Counted from the stretch's first letter, positions 42,855 through 51,579 are shown. The stretch is DNA of 64,000 nucleotides from Aquibaculum sediminis (GCF_040712085.1 NZ_JBFCVK010000012.1:51008-115007); one strand, 5' to 3'. Numbers and translations: made by a program. The notes: a model not told the origin generated them from the letters alone.

Positions 42855-44099
42855 ATGCATCTCCAGCGTTTCCTGGTCCTGAGCGTTCTCTGCCTGGCCG
42901 CCATGGTCAGTCAGTTCTATCGCGCCGCCAACTCGGTGCTGGCCGCCCCGGTGATGGCCGACCTCAGCCTGCCGCCCGCTGCCTATGGCGGCATGACCGC
43001 GGCCTTTTTCGTCGCCTTCATGCTGACCCAGATCCCCGCCGGCATCCTGCTCGACCGCTACGGCCCGCGGCTGACGATCAGCGGCCTGCTGCTTTTCGCT
43101 GTGGCCGGCGCGCTGCTGTTCGCCGCCGGCGACCGCCTGGTCGTGCTCATCGCCGCGCGCGTGCTGCTGGGGGTGGGCTGCGCCGCGGTGATCATGGGCG
43201 CCTTCATCGCCATCTCCGGCTGGTTCCCGGCGCGGCACTTCGCGCTGATCTCCTCGGTGATCATCTCCACCAGCCATCTCGGTAACCTGTTGGCCACCGC
43301 ACCGCTGGGCTATTCCGTGGAAACCGTCGGCTGGCGCGGCAGCTTCGTCGTTCTGGCGGGAGTGACCCTTGTCGCCTCCCTGCTGGTCTATCTGCTGGTG
43401 CGCGACACGCCGCGACCGCGCAGCCGCCAGGCCGCGCGCAGCTCCTGGTCGGAGACGCTGAAGGGTTCGCTGTCGATCCTGAAGATGCGCGACATTCAGC
43501 GTGCCTTCGTCCTGGCCCTGGTCGGCTATCCCAGCATGATCACCATTCTCGGGCTCTGGGGCGGCCCCTACCTGCAGACCCGCTTCGGCCTGACCTCCTC
43601 CCAGGTGGGCGAGGTGCTGCTGGTGATGCCGGCCTCCAGCCTGGTGGGCGCGCTCTGCTTCGGCCCGCTGGACCAGCTCTTCAACTCGCGCAAACGCGCG
43701 GTGCTGGCGGGTATCGTGCCGCTCGGCCTGCTGCTGCTCGGCCTGGGCATTCATCCCGCGCCCTCGCTGACCCTCGTGACCCTTTTCCTTGGCGCCATCG
43801 CCTTCTTCTCGGCTGCCAGCATGCTGATCATCGCCCATGGGCGCGGGCTGTTGCCGGATCACCTGGCCGGGCGCGGCATCACCACCATCAACATCGGCAT
43901 CATCGGCGGCGCCGCGCTGTTCCAGCTCTGCAGCTCGCTGCTGCTCAATGCTTACACAGGCTCGCAGGGCGTCATCGCCGATGCCGGTTTCCGGGTGCTC
44001 TTCACCGCCATGGGATCGCTGGTGCTGCTGGCCGTGCTGGTCTACCTGCCGGCGCGTGACGTGCACCCGCGCCAACTGACCGGCAAGCCGCGCGGCTGA
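42855..44099 (+). CDS. MFS transporter
   Basis: A 414-residue protein with twelve hydrophobic segments in two halves. The loop 2-3 signature GILLDRYGPRLT follows the second helix, and AARVLLGVGCAAVIMGAFIA lies in helices 4-5. It is a secondary transporter for a small solute. Convergent with denD, it could import a sugar acid such as erythronate for the denD and otnK-otnC enzymes, but nothing in the sequence fixes the substrate. It ends just before a symmetrical terminator shared with denD. Confidence 0.85.
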   Translation: MHLQRFLVLSVLCLAAMVSQFYRAANSVLAAPVMADLSLPPAAYGGMTAAFFVAFMLTQIPAGILLDRYGPRLTISGLLLFAVAGALLFAAGDRLVVLIAARVLLGVGCAAVIMGAFIAISGWFPARHFALISSVIISTSHLGNLLATAPLGYSVETVGWRGSFVVLAGVTLVASLLVYLLVRDTPRPRSRQAARSSWSETLKGSLSILKMRDIQRAFVLALVGYPSMITILGLWGGPYLQTRFGLTSSQVGEVLLVMPASSLVGALCFGPLDQLFNSRKRAVLAGIVPLGLLLLGLGIHPAPSLTLVTLFLGAIAFFSAASMLIIAHGRGLLPDHLAGRGITTINIGIIGGAALFQLCSSLLLNAYTGSQGVIADAGFRVLFTAMGSLVLLAVLVYLPARDVHPRQLTGKPRG

Positions 44100-44118
44100 A
44101 ACTTCCTTTGAAAGCAGA

Positions 44119-44149
44119 AGCGCCCCGCAAGCCGGACCTACGGGGCGCT
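44119..44149. terminator. Bidirectional terminator between MFS gene and denD
   Basis: AGCGCCCCG (44119-44127) and CGGGGCGCT (44141-44149) form a perfect 9-bp GC stem with a 13-nt loop, placed between two convergent genes. T-rich stretches are weak on both strands. Confidence 0.65.
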
Positions 44150-44172
44150 CTCACCAAGTAAACGTCGACCGG

Positions 44173-45150
44173 TCAGGACGCGATCTTGCCGCCCAGTTCG
44201 TCTTCGATGTGGGCGCGGATAATTTCCTCGAAGTTGCTTTCCGCCTTGAAGCCCAGCGCGCGGGCGCGTTTGGCCTCGAAGGTGGTGGGCCAGCCGGCGA
44301 CGATGCCCTGGATGAAGGGATCCGGCTCCCAGCGCACGCGCGCGGCGACCTGATCGCCGGCGACCCGGCGCAGCGCCTCGACCATGCCGCCGACGGTCTC
44401 GCCGAGGCCGGGCATGGTCAGGTTGCGGCGCGGACCGACCGTCTCCCCGTCCAGCCCGGCGGCGTGGAGCAGGAAGCCGACGGCCGAGCGCGGGCTGGCG
44501 AACCAGTGGACCACGTCGGCATCGACGGGGCAGACGGCCTCCACCCCGGCAAGAGGCTCGCGGATGATGCCGGAGAAGAAGCCCGAGGCCGCCTTGTTGG
44601 GCTTGCCCGGGCGCACACAGATGGTCGGCAGGCGGATGCCGATGCCGTCGACCATGCCCTTGCGGGTGTAGTCCATCAGCAGCATCTCGCCGCAGGACTT
44701 CTGCACACCGTAGGAGGTCAGCGGGGTGTGATGGAAATCGTCGGGGATGATCTCGGGGAAGGGTGCGCCGAAGACCGCGATCGAGCTGGTGAAGACCAGC
44801 CGCGGACGGTAATCCGCCTTGCGGATCGCCTCGAGCAGGGCCCAGGTGCCGGTGAGGTTGATGCGGTAGCCCTTGTCGAACTCCAGTTCCGCCTCGCCGG
44901 ACACGATGGCGGCCAGATGAAAAATGACGTCCGGGCGCCCGGCGATCAGCGTCTCGGCCGCGCCCTCCGCAGTGAAGTCGCCGGCATGGGTCTCGATGCT
45001 GAAACCGGCTCCGGCCGGGGCCGTGGGCTCGACCACATCGTAGAGCGTCATGGCCGAAATGGACTGACCGTTCAGCGATCCGTCGGCAACCAGGCGCTCC
45101 ACCAGCTTGCGGCCCACCATGCCGGCAGCGCCGATGACCAGGACGTGCAT
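44173..45150 (-). CDS. denD: D-erythronate dehydrogenase
   Basis: A 325-residue extended SDR. The NAD-binding motif VIGAAGMVGRKLVERL is at residues 5-20, HLAAIVSGEAE near 77, and the catalytic Tyr-x3-Lys is in TSYGVQKSCGE near 147-151, with Ser in FTSSIAVFG. It matches the DenD branch, which oxidises D-erythronate to 2-oxo-tetronate, the first step of the pathway finished by OtnI, OtnK and OtnC. OtnK and OtnC are encoded 6-8 kb away; OtnI is not seen. It is the only gene of its strand here before the multicopper oxidase gene. Confidence 0.86.
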   Translation of the reverse strand: MHVLVIGAAGMVGRKLVERLVADGSLNGQSISAMTLYDVVEPTAPAGAGFSIETHAGDFTAEGAAETLIAGRPDVIFHLAAIVSGEAELEFDKGYRINLTGTWALLEAIRKADYRPRLVFTSSIAVFGAPFPEIIPDDFHHTPLTSYGVQKSCGEMLLMDYTRKGMVDGIGIRLPTICVRPGKPNKAASGFFSGIIREPLAGVEAVCPVDADVVHWFASPRSAVGFLLHAAGLDGETVGPRRNLTMPGLGETVGGMVEALRRVAGDQVAARVRWEPDPFIQGIVAGWPTTFEAKRARALGFKAESNFEEIIRAHIEDELGGKIAS

Positions 45151-45220
45151 TGGGCTTTCCCTTCCCTTCAGGTGAATTCTTGCTGCGCGATCCGATACCG
45201 GAACGCCCTCGGGGTCAAGC

Positions 45221-46663
45221 TCAAGCCACCCGCAGCACGCCGCTCATGCCGCCCAGCTGATGCTCCAGGATGTGACAGTGCAGCATCCAGTCGCCGGGGT
45301 TGTCGGCCACGAAGGCGATCTCCGCCACCTCCTGCGGCATCAGCAGCACCGTGTCCTGCCACTCTCCATGTGGCGTGGGCATGCCGTTGCGGCTCAGCAC
45401 CCGGAAGACATGGCCGTGCAGGTGGATGGGATGCGGCCAGGCGGTATCGTTGCGCAGGGTCAGAACGTAGCTGCGCCCCAACCGCAGGGAGAGCATGGGC
45501 CGGTGATCGTGATCGCGCGCGGCCACGCCGTTCACCGTCCAGGCCAGGCCGTGCTGCATCAACTCGCGCGGCGAGACCTGGCGACCATCCAGTTCGGCCC
45601 CGGTCATCCCGCCCATCATGCCGCCGGCGAAGACCAGATCGTGCCGCTCCGCGGCTTCCAGATCCGGCTCCGCCACGGGATTGGCCGATAGGCTTGGCAC
45701 CGCGCCCAGGGACTCCTCGCGCAGCACCTCCGCCTCATAGGCGATGTCCACCAGCCGGTAGGTCTGGTTCGGGTAGAAGGAATCGGTGACCGCAAAGGTC
45801 TCGTTCGGTCCGCCGGTCATGTCGATAATCAGGTCGGCGCGCATGCCGGGGCCGAGCACCAGCCTGCCGTCGGGCAAGGCGTGCGGCGTCACCGGCTGTC
45901 CGTCCCAGGCAATGATGCTTGGCGCATGGCCCTCGAAGTCGAGGCCGAACACCCGAGCGTTGGCCACATTGATGAGCCGCAGGCGCAACCGCTCGCCGCG
46001 GCGCACCGCCAGGGCCTCCGGGCTGCGGCCATTGATGGTCGCGCTGTTGCCGAGCCGGCCGGCATGGCTGATATCGTGAAAGGCACCGAAATCCTCGGCG
46101 ATGGCCGCCTCCTCGGTCAGACGCCAGTCGTCGAGCACCCAGAGCAGATCCCGGTCCACCTGCGGCGGCTCCGCCTCCTCGACGATCAGCGCCCCGGCCA
46201 GCCCACGCTCCACCTGCTCGAAGCTGCGAAAGTGCGGGTGGTACCAGAAGGTGCCGGCGTCGGGGCAGTCGAAGCTGTAATGGAAGCTCTCGCCCGGCTG
46301 GATCGGCGCCTGGGTCAGATGCGCCACGCCGTCCATCTCGTTGGGCAGGCGGATGCCGTGCCAATGGATGGTGGTGGGCTGCTCCAGGCGGTTCTCCACC
46401 ACCAGGTCCAGCCGCTCGCCCTGGCGCAGCCGCAAGGTCGGCCCCGGTACCACGCCGTCGTAGGCCCAGACATCGGTCTGCGGATAGCCGGCCGGCGCCA
46501 CTTGCGCCCGGCCCGGACCGGCGACGAGGCGCTGCGCCTCGGCCTGTGCGCGCAAAGAGCGCGGAAGCGCCCCCGCCGCCACGAGGCCGGCACCGGTCAA
46601 CAGCAGGCGGCGGCGGGAAAGGCCGGCGCCAAAGGTCGTGTGCTTCGAATGGTCTGCCCGCAT
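45221..46663 (-). CDS. Multicopper oxidase (CueO/laccase-like), Tat-exported
   Basis: A 480-residue three-domain cupredoxin protein. A twin-arginine signal (LSRRRLLLTGAGLVAAGALP) sends it folded to the periplasm. All four copper-binding segments are visible: HWHGIRLPNEMDG, WYHPHFRSFEQ, HPIHLHGHVFRV and the C-terminal HCHILEHQLGGMSGV. It probably oxidises Cu(I) or organic substrates and helps copper tolerance. It is followed downstream on the same strand by denD, not by copper genes; the copper-related genes lie upstream of it on the same strand. Confidence 0.92.
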   Translation of the reverse strand: MRADHSKHTTFGAGLSRRRLLLTGAGLVAAGALPRSLRAQAEAQRLVAGPGRAQVAPAGYPQTDVWAYDGVVPGPTLRLRQGERLDLVVENRLEQPTTIHWHGIRLPNEMDGVAHLTQAPIQPGESFHYSFDCPDAGTFWYHPHFRSFEQVERGLAGALIVEEAEPPQVDRDLLWVLDDWRLTEEAAIAEDFGAFHDISHAGRLGNSATINGRSPEALAVRRGERLRLRLINVANARVFGLDFEGHAPSIIAWDGQPVTPHALPDGRLVLGPGMRADLIIDMTGGPNETFAVTDSFYPNQTYRLVDIAYEAEVLREESLGAVPSLSANPVAEPDLEAAERHDLVFAGGMMGGMTGAELDGRQVSPRELMQHGLAWTVNGVAARDHDHRPMLSLRLGRSYVLTLRNDTAWPHPIHLHGHVFRVLSRNGMPTPHGEWQDTVLLMPQEVAEIAFVADNPGDWMLHCHILEHQLGGMSGVLRVA

Positions 46664-46777
46664 CGTCGCCTGGCTTCCTGTGTTGCTTAGCGCCCCCGGT
46701 CACAGATGACGCAAGCGGCCGTCCGGCGCCACCCAAAGATGATGGGACGGGTCACCGAGTCAGGGCGGCCGGCCCTG

Positions 46778-47152
46778 TTACACGTTCTCGGGCGGGCTTT
46801 CCGGACGCGGTTCGTGATGTTTCACGTCACCGCGCACCTTGCGGGCATGGTCCTCCACCTGACGATCGGCCGCATCGAAGGAGTCGCGCAGCGCCACCTT
46901 GATGTCCTCATGGGCATGGTCCTTGGGGCCGGCGCGATTGACCACAAGCTGCTGCCCCGGCACGCCCACCACGATGTTCACGGCGAAGAGATCGCCCTTG
47001 CGGTGGCGATGCTGGCTGCGCTCGATCACCACGCGGCACGACACGATACCGTCGAAGAGTCGGTCCAGCTTCTCCAAGCGTTCCCGCACCAGGGTCTCGA
47101 TGGCCGGCGAGTGGTCCAGGTTGTGGAAGACGATTTCAGGTTCTGTCTGCAT
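46778..47152 (-). CDS. Short HPF/RaiA-type ribosome-associated factor
   Basis: A 124-residue protein with the beta-alpha-beta-beta-beta-alpha fold of hibernation-promoting factor: IVFHNLDHSPAIETLVRERLEKLDRLF, then SCRVVIERSQHRHRKGDLFAVNIVV, with the basic segment that contacts rRNA, and DIKVALRDSFDAADRQVEDHARK in the last helix. It lacks the C-terminal dimerisation domain of long HPF. It is probably a stress-induced ribosome protector rather than the main housekeeping HPF, which usually sits by rpoN. It lies among copper and stress genes on the same strand. Confidence 0.84.
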   Translation of the reverse strand: MQTEPEIVFHNLDHSPAIETLVRERLEKLDRLFDGIVSCRVVIERSQHRHRKGDLFAVNIVVGVPGQQLVVNRAGPKDHAHEDIKVALRDSFDAADRQVEDHARKVRGDVKHHEPRPESPPENV

Positions 47153-47241
47153 CTTGTTTCCTGTGCATTGGGAGGAACGCGAGGGATGCCAGCCGGGGCA
47201 AGCCGCCCCGGCCGGTCAGGTGGTCGCTCTTAGCGCGTCGC

Positions 47242-48252
47242 TCAGTAGCGGTGATGGCGGCCGCGATACTGCCAGGGCGAAGCCGAGCCTTCGCTCGCCA
47301 TGCTTTCGAAGCGCTCCTGGTGGAAGGTCATGAACTCTTCCTTCGAGATCTCACCGTCGCCATCGGCATCCATCTCGCCGAAACGTTCCTCCAGGCGCTG
47401 CTGGCGCCGTTCCGCCCGGGGGCCGTCCGCGTCACCGCGCGCCCGCTGACGGGCCTGCAGTTCTTCGAGCACCAGCGCACCGTCGCCGTCCTGGTCCAGG
47501 AACTCGAAGATGCCTTCGGCGTGGGCGGCGGCCTCGTCGGCAGAAATGCTGCCGTCATTGTCGCGGTCGATCATGCCGCGCTGCGGATCGCGCGCCTCAA
47601 GCCGGTCGCGGCGATCGCCCCGCTTCCCGTCGCCAGCACCCTCCTGCCAGCCAGCCCCGGAGCCGCCGCCCCACTGCTGGCCGTACTGCGGCCCATGGCC
47701 CGGCCCCGGACAGGGTTGACCGGCGCCATAACCCTGGCCCCACCCCATCATTCCGGGGCCCATCATGCCCTGGCCCATCATTCCGGGGCCCATCATTCCG
47801 GGGCCCATCATTCCGGGGCCCATCATTCCGGGGCCCATCATTCCGGGACCCATGCCCGGCTGACCGCCACCAGGGTAGCCGGGTCCATAGCCGCCCATGC
47901 CGTAACCACCCATCCCGTAGCCTGGGCCATGCCCGTAACCCGGACCCATCTGCGGCCCCATCTGGTAGCCATCGCCGGGGCCCATTTGGTAGCCGTAGCC
48001 CTGGCCCGGTCCCTGGCCCTCGCCACGCTCGCGACGCTCACGCGACCGGGGCGCCCAGTCGCCGTCCTCGTCCTGCTGCGCGCCGCGCTGGCTGCCGGGA
48101 CCGCTGCCGTGCATGCCCATGGGATTGCCATCGTGGTACTGCCCCTGGCCGCGGGTTCCCTCCTGCATTCCGGAGGACTGCGCCATGGCCGTGCCTGCCG
48201 CCAAGACACCGCCCAGTGCCGCGAACATCAGTAGACGTAGCTTCCGTGTCAT
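47242..48252 (-). CDS. Exported Met/Gly-rich EF-hand protein
   Basis: A 336-residue protein with a signal peptide (LLMFAALGGVLAAGTAMAQ), a central low-complexity region rich in Gly, Met, Pro, Tyr and Gln (about residues 30-215) and three EF-hand loops at the C-terminus: DRDNDGSISADE, DQDGDGALVLEE and DADGDGEISKEE. The centre carries seven near-identical MGPGM-type units encoded by a 15-bp tandem repeat. The loops should bind Ca2+; the Met-rich repeat could bind Cu(I), in keeping with the neighbouring oxidase and ATPase, but that is inference. The start at 48252 has GAAGGAG at correct spacing. Confidence 0.8.
   Translation of the reverse strand: MTRKLRLLMFAALGGVLAAGTAMAQSSGMQEGTRGQGQYHDGNPMGMHGSGPGSQRGAQQDEDGDWAPRSRERRERGEGQGPGQGYGYQMGPGDGYQMGPQMGPGYGHGPGYGMGGYGMGGYGPGYPGGGQPGMGPGMMGPGMMGPGMMGPGMMGPGMMGQGMMGPGMMGWGQGYGAGQPCPGPGHGPQYGQQWGGGSGAGWQEGAGDGKRGDRRDRLEARDPQRGMIDRDNDGSISADEAAAHAEGIFEFLDQDGDGALVLEELQARQRARGDADGPRAERRQQRLEERFGEMDADGDGEISKEEFMTFHQERFESMASEGSASPWQYRGRHHRY
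47744..47848 (-). repeat. Seven 15-bp tandem repeats in the EF-hand gene
   Basis: Units of the form CCCATCATTCCGGGG start at 47744 and repeat every 15 bp to 47848; one unit (47759) is variant (CCCATCATGCCCTGG) and the last ends in A. On the coding strand they encode MGPGM-type pentapeptides in frame, so gain or loss of units would keep the frame open. Confidence 0.95.
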
Positions 48253-48301
48253 GATCGGGACTCCTTCCAAAGGTGAGAAACCGATGCGGCTGGATGCACC
48301 C

Positions 48302-48976
48302 TCAGTGCGGCCCGCCGCTGCGGCCGGGGTTGAAGCCCGGCGGATCGCTGGCGGGGAAGGATTGCCGGCCGGCCTCGTCGACCAGATCGGAAATGCGCGC
48401 ACGCATCTGCAACGCCTCCCGCTCGCCGGCCGGCAGGTCGTGGACATGCACGTCCTCGCCGCCGTTTCGTGTCAGAATGTCCACCGCGCGACGCTCGTGC
48501 TCCTCGTTGCGCGTGTGCACCCAGAGCAGCAGGCCACCACGGGCAATCTGGTCGGCGATGGATTTCAGATAGCGCTTCTCGACATAGCGATCGAGCAGGT
48601 AGCCGAGCAGCCCGCCTCCGCCACCAGCCGCTGCGGCCGCGGCGATGGCTGCAGCGAAGGCGCCGCCAGAAGCGACCACGGCACCCGCGGCCGCCACCGC
48701 TCCGACATAGATCAGGGTCCCCGCAATGGCGCCCTCGATCTCACCCACCGATTCACGCGCCATGTAGGCCACGGTCGGCACATCGGGGTCGTCTTCCAAT
48801 TCCCGCACCGAGCGGTAACTGTGCCCGAGCTTCTCTTCCACGGCCTCCCGGCTTGCCAGCAGGCTCACCTCGGCGCGGTCGAAGCCCGAACTCAGCAACT
48901 CGTCGATCGCCGCTTCCAGTTCGGACCGTTTGTGAAAGACACCCACCGCTTCGCGCACCGCACCACTTTCGCTCAT
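48302..48976 (-). CDS. YflT/general-stress-protein-17M-like membrane-associated protein
   Basis: A 224-residue protein. The N-terminal 60 residues match the GSP17M fold (EAVGVFHKRSELEAAIDELL, GFDRAEVSLLAS). A Gly/Ala-rich hydrophobic central region (about 85-135) could span the membrane twice, and the C-terminal part repeats a similar small fold (GGLLLWVHTRNEEHERRAVDIL). Members are stress-induced, with unknown biochemical role. ATG 48976 is favoured over ATG 48982 because GAGGAG lies 6 nt before the former and directly abuts the latter. It is 49 nt upstream of the EF-hand gene. Confidence 0.75.
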   Translation of the reverse strand: MSESGAVREAVGVFHKRSELEAAIDELLSSGFDRAEVSLLASREAVEEKLGHSYRSVRELEDDPDVPTVAYMARESVGEIEGAIAGTLIYVGAVAAAGAVVASGGAFAAAIAAAAAAGGGGGLLGYLLDRYVEKRYLKSIADQIARGGLLLWVHTRNEEHERRAVDILTRNGGEDVHVHDLPAGEREALQMRARISDLVDEAGRQSFPASDPPGFNPGRSGGPH

Positions 48977-49079
48977 GGCCATCTCCTCGCATAGAACAGG
49001 AACAGGCGATTACCGCGAGCCTGCCACCGCCGCGGCGCACCCGCCTTGATCTGGCGCAACCTTTGCAGACCATTGCGGA

Positions 49080-49196
49080 GACACGAAGGACACGAAGGGC
49101 TTCACAAAGTTCAGCAAGAGCGATTCAAGCCGCCGCTCACCCTTTTCGAATGAAATCCCTTGTGCACTTCGTGGAATTCTTCGTGTCCTTCGTGTC
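49080..49196. repeat. Long inverted repeat element downstream of copA
   Basis: GACACGAAGGACACGAAG (49080-49097) and its exact reverse complement (49179-49196) flank an 81-bp centre, with further partial pairing inside (CTTCACAAAG against the TTGTGCACTTCGTG stretch). Each arm is itself a direct repeat of GACACGAAG. It lies 14 nt after the copA stop and before the stress gene start, with no gene in it. It is a dispersed-repeat or terminator-like element. Confidence 0.75.
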
Positions 49197-49209
49197 AACC
49201 AACCCTCCC

Positions 49210-51579
49210 TCATAGCCGGGTCATGCGCAGCCGCAGGGCGTTGCCAATGACGCTGACAGAGGAGAGCGACATGGCGGCAGCGGCCACGATCGGCGAGAGC
49301 AGCAGACCGAAGACCGGGTAGAGGATTCCGGCGGCGATCGGCACGCCCGCCGAGTTATAGGCGAAGGCGAAGAAGAGGTTCTGGCGGATGTTGCGCATGG
49401 TGGCCTGGGAGAGGCGCCGAGCCTGCACCAGTCCGGTGAGGTCGCCGCGCAGCAGCGTCACGCCGGCGCTTTCGATGGCGACATCGGTGCCACCCCCCAT
49501 AGCAACGCCCACGTCCGCCGCGGCCAGGGCCGGCGCGTCGTTCACGCCGTCTCCGACCATGGCCACGACCCGGCCCTCCTCGCGCAGCCGTGCCACCACC
49601 CGGCCCTTGTCCTCGGGCAGCACCTCGGCCTCGACCTCGTCGATGTCGAGCTGGCGGGCAACGGCTTCCGCGGTTGTGCGGTTGTCGCCGGTCAGCATGA
49701 CCAGGCGCAGCCCCTGCTCGTGCAGGGCACGGATGGCCTCGGGCGTGGTCTCCTTGATCGGATCGGCAACGGCCAGCGCACCGGCCGCAACGCCCTCCAC
49801 CGCCGCAAAGATGGCGGTGGCCCCGTCGCGCCGCCAGGTCTCGGCCTGGCCCTCCAGGCCGCTCACGTCCACGCCGAGATCGCTCAGAAAGCCGCGGTTG
49901 CCCAGGGCGACGCGCCGGCCTTCCACCAGCCCGGTGACTCCCTTGCCGCCGGGGGCATCGAAGTCCTCGACGCTGGCCAGCGGCAGGTCGCGTGCCTCGG
50001 CCGCCTGCACCACCGCCGCGCCCAGGGGATGCTCGCTGGCCCGTTCCAGGCTCGCGGCCAGGCGCAGCAGTTCATCCTCGGACAGCCCGGCCACCGCGTG
50101 CAGCCCTGTCAGCCGTGGCTTGCCTTCGGTCAGCGTGCCGGTCTTGTCCACCACGATGGTGTCGACCTTCTCGAAGCGCTCCAGGGCCTCGGCATCGCGA
50201 ATCAGGATGCCCATGCCCGCACCACGCCCGACGCCGACCATGATCGACATGGGCGTCGCCAAGCCCAGGGCGCAGGGACAAGCAATGATCAGCACCGCGA
50301 CTGCGTTCACCAGGGCATAGGCCAAGGAGGGCGAGGGGCCCCAGATCGCCCAGATCACGAAAGCCAGCACGGCCACGCCCACCACCGCCGGCACGAACCA
50401 GGAGGCCACCACGTCGGCCAACCGCTGGATCGGCGCGCGGCTGCGCTGGGCGCTCGCCACCATCTGCACGATCTGCGCCAGCATGGTCTCCTTGCCCACC
50501 TTCTCGGCCCGCATCACGAAGCCGCCCTGACCGTTCAGGGTGCCGCCGATCACTGTGGCGCCCGCTTCCTTGCGCTGAGGCATGGGCTCGCCGGTGACCA
50601 TGGATTCATCCACATTCGAGGCGCCCTCGATCACCTCGCCATCCAGCGGCACCTTCTCTCCCGGGCGCACGCGCAGGCGATCGCCCACCTGGATCTCCTC
50701 CAGGGAGACGTCCTCTTCACGATCGTCGGTGCCCAGGCGCCGCGCGGTCTTGGGCGCCAAGTCCAGCAAGGCACGGATGGCGCCGGAGGTGCGCTCACGC
50801 GCCCGCAGTTCAAGCACCTGGCCCAGCAGCACCAGCACGACGATCACCGCCGCCGCCTCGAAGTAGACTGGCACGGCGCCTTCGGCGTCGCGGAAGGCTT
50901 CCGGGAAGATGCCGGGCAGGAACGTCGCGACGATGCCGTGCAGGAAGGCCACGCCGACGCCCATGGCGATCAGGGTGAACATGTTGAGGCTGCGGGTCAC
51001 CAGCGACTGCCAGCCGCGCACGAAGAAAGGCCAGCCGGCCCAGAGCACCACCGGCGTTGCGAAGAGAAGCTGCAGCCAGTTGGAGGTCTGCTGCCCGATG
51101 GCGTGGGTGATGCCGAAGAGGTGACCGCCCATTTCCAGGACAAACACCGGCAGCGTCAGCGCAGCGCCGATCCAGAAGCGCCGGGTCATGTCCTGCAGTT
51201 CCGGGTTCGGGCCCTGCTCCAGGGTCACATCCTCCGGCTCCAGCGCCATGCCGCATTTCGGGCAGCTGCCGGGGCCGACCTGGCGCACCTCAGGGTGCAT
51301 GGGGCAGGTGTAGATGGCATCCGGCGGGCCCTCCGCTGCCGGCTTCTTGCCTGACAGGTAGCCCTCGGGGTCGCCCAGGAACTTGCTGCGGCAGCCGGCC
51401 GAGCAGAAATAGTAGTCCTTGCCGGCGTGCTGCGCGTGATGCTGGGCGGTCGCCGGATCGACGCTCATGCCGCAGACCGGATCGATGACCTGCCCGTCCT
51501 GCGCCGCAGCCTCGCCGCCGTGCTGATGCTTCGCGCCGGCGCTGTGTGCGCAGCCGCCGTGATGCTGTTCCTGGGCCAT
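49210..51579 (-). CDS. copA: Copper-translocating P1B-type ATPase
   Basis: A 789-residue ATPase for Cu(I) efflux. The N-terminus is His-rich, followed by a YHS-like domain (DPVCGMSVDPATA...YYFCSAGC) and a heavy-metal binding segment (YTCPMHPEVRQVGPGSCPKCGMALE). The classical HMA fold is absent. The membrane CPC motif is at Cys434/Cys436 (IIACPCALGLATP), the phosphorylated Asp478 is in DKTGTLTEGKPR, and GDGVNDAPALAAADVG is the hinge. The start at 51579 has GAAGGAG upstream. It lies near the multicopper oxidase and the Met-rich protein. Confidence 0.94.
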   Translation of the reverse strand: MAQEQHHGGCAHSAGAKHQHGGEAAAQDGQVIDPVCGMSVDPATAQHHAQHAGKDYYFCSAGCRSKFLGDPEGYLSGKKPAAEGPPDAIYTCPMHPEVRQVGPGSCPKCGMALEPEDVTLEQGPNPELQDMTRRFWIGAALTLPVFVLEMGGHLFGITHAIGQQTSNWLQLLFATPVVLWAGWPFFVRGWQSLVTRSLNMFTLIAMGVGVAFLHGIVATFLPGIFPEAFRDAEGAVPVYFEAAAVIVVLVLLGQVLELRARERTSGAIRALLDLAPKTARRLGTDDREEDVSLEEIQVGDRLRVRPGEKVPLDGEVIEGASNVDESMVTGEPMPQRKEAGATVIGGTLNGQGGFVMRAEKVGKETMLAQIVQMVASAQRSRAPIQRLADVVASWFVPAVVGVAVLAFVIWAIWGPSPSLAYALVNAVAVLIIACPCALGLATPMSIMVGVGRGAGMGILIRDAEALERFEKVDTIVVDKTGTLTEGKPRLTGLHAVAGLSEDELLRLAASLERASEHPLGAAVVQAAEARDLPLASVEDFDAPGGKGVTGLVEGRRVALGNRGFLSDLGVDVSGLEGQAETWRRDGATAIFAAVEGVAAGALAVADPIKETTPEAIRALHEQGLRLVMLTGDNRTTAEAVARQLDIDEVEAEVLPEDKGRVVARLREEGRVVAMVGDGVNDAPALAAADVGVAMGGGTDVAIESAGVTLLRGDLTGLVQARRLSQATMRNIRQNLFFAFAYNSAGVPIAAGILYPVFGLLLSPIVAAAAMSLSSVSVIGNALRLRMTRL

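Noticed and set aside
47744..47848. Short regular repeats as a CRISPR array
   Set aside because: Units are contiguous 15-mers without spacers and encode an in-frame peptide repeat in a clear gene.
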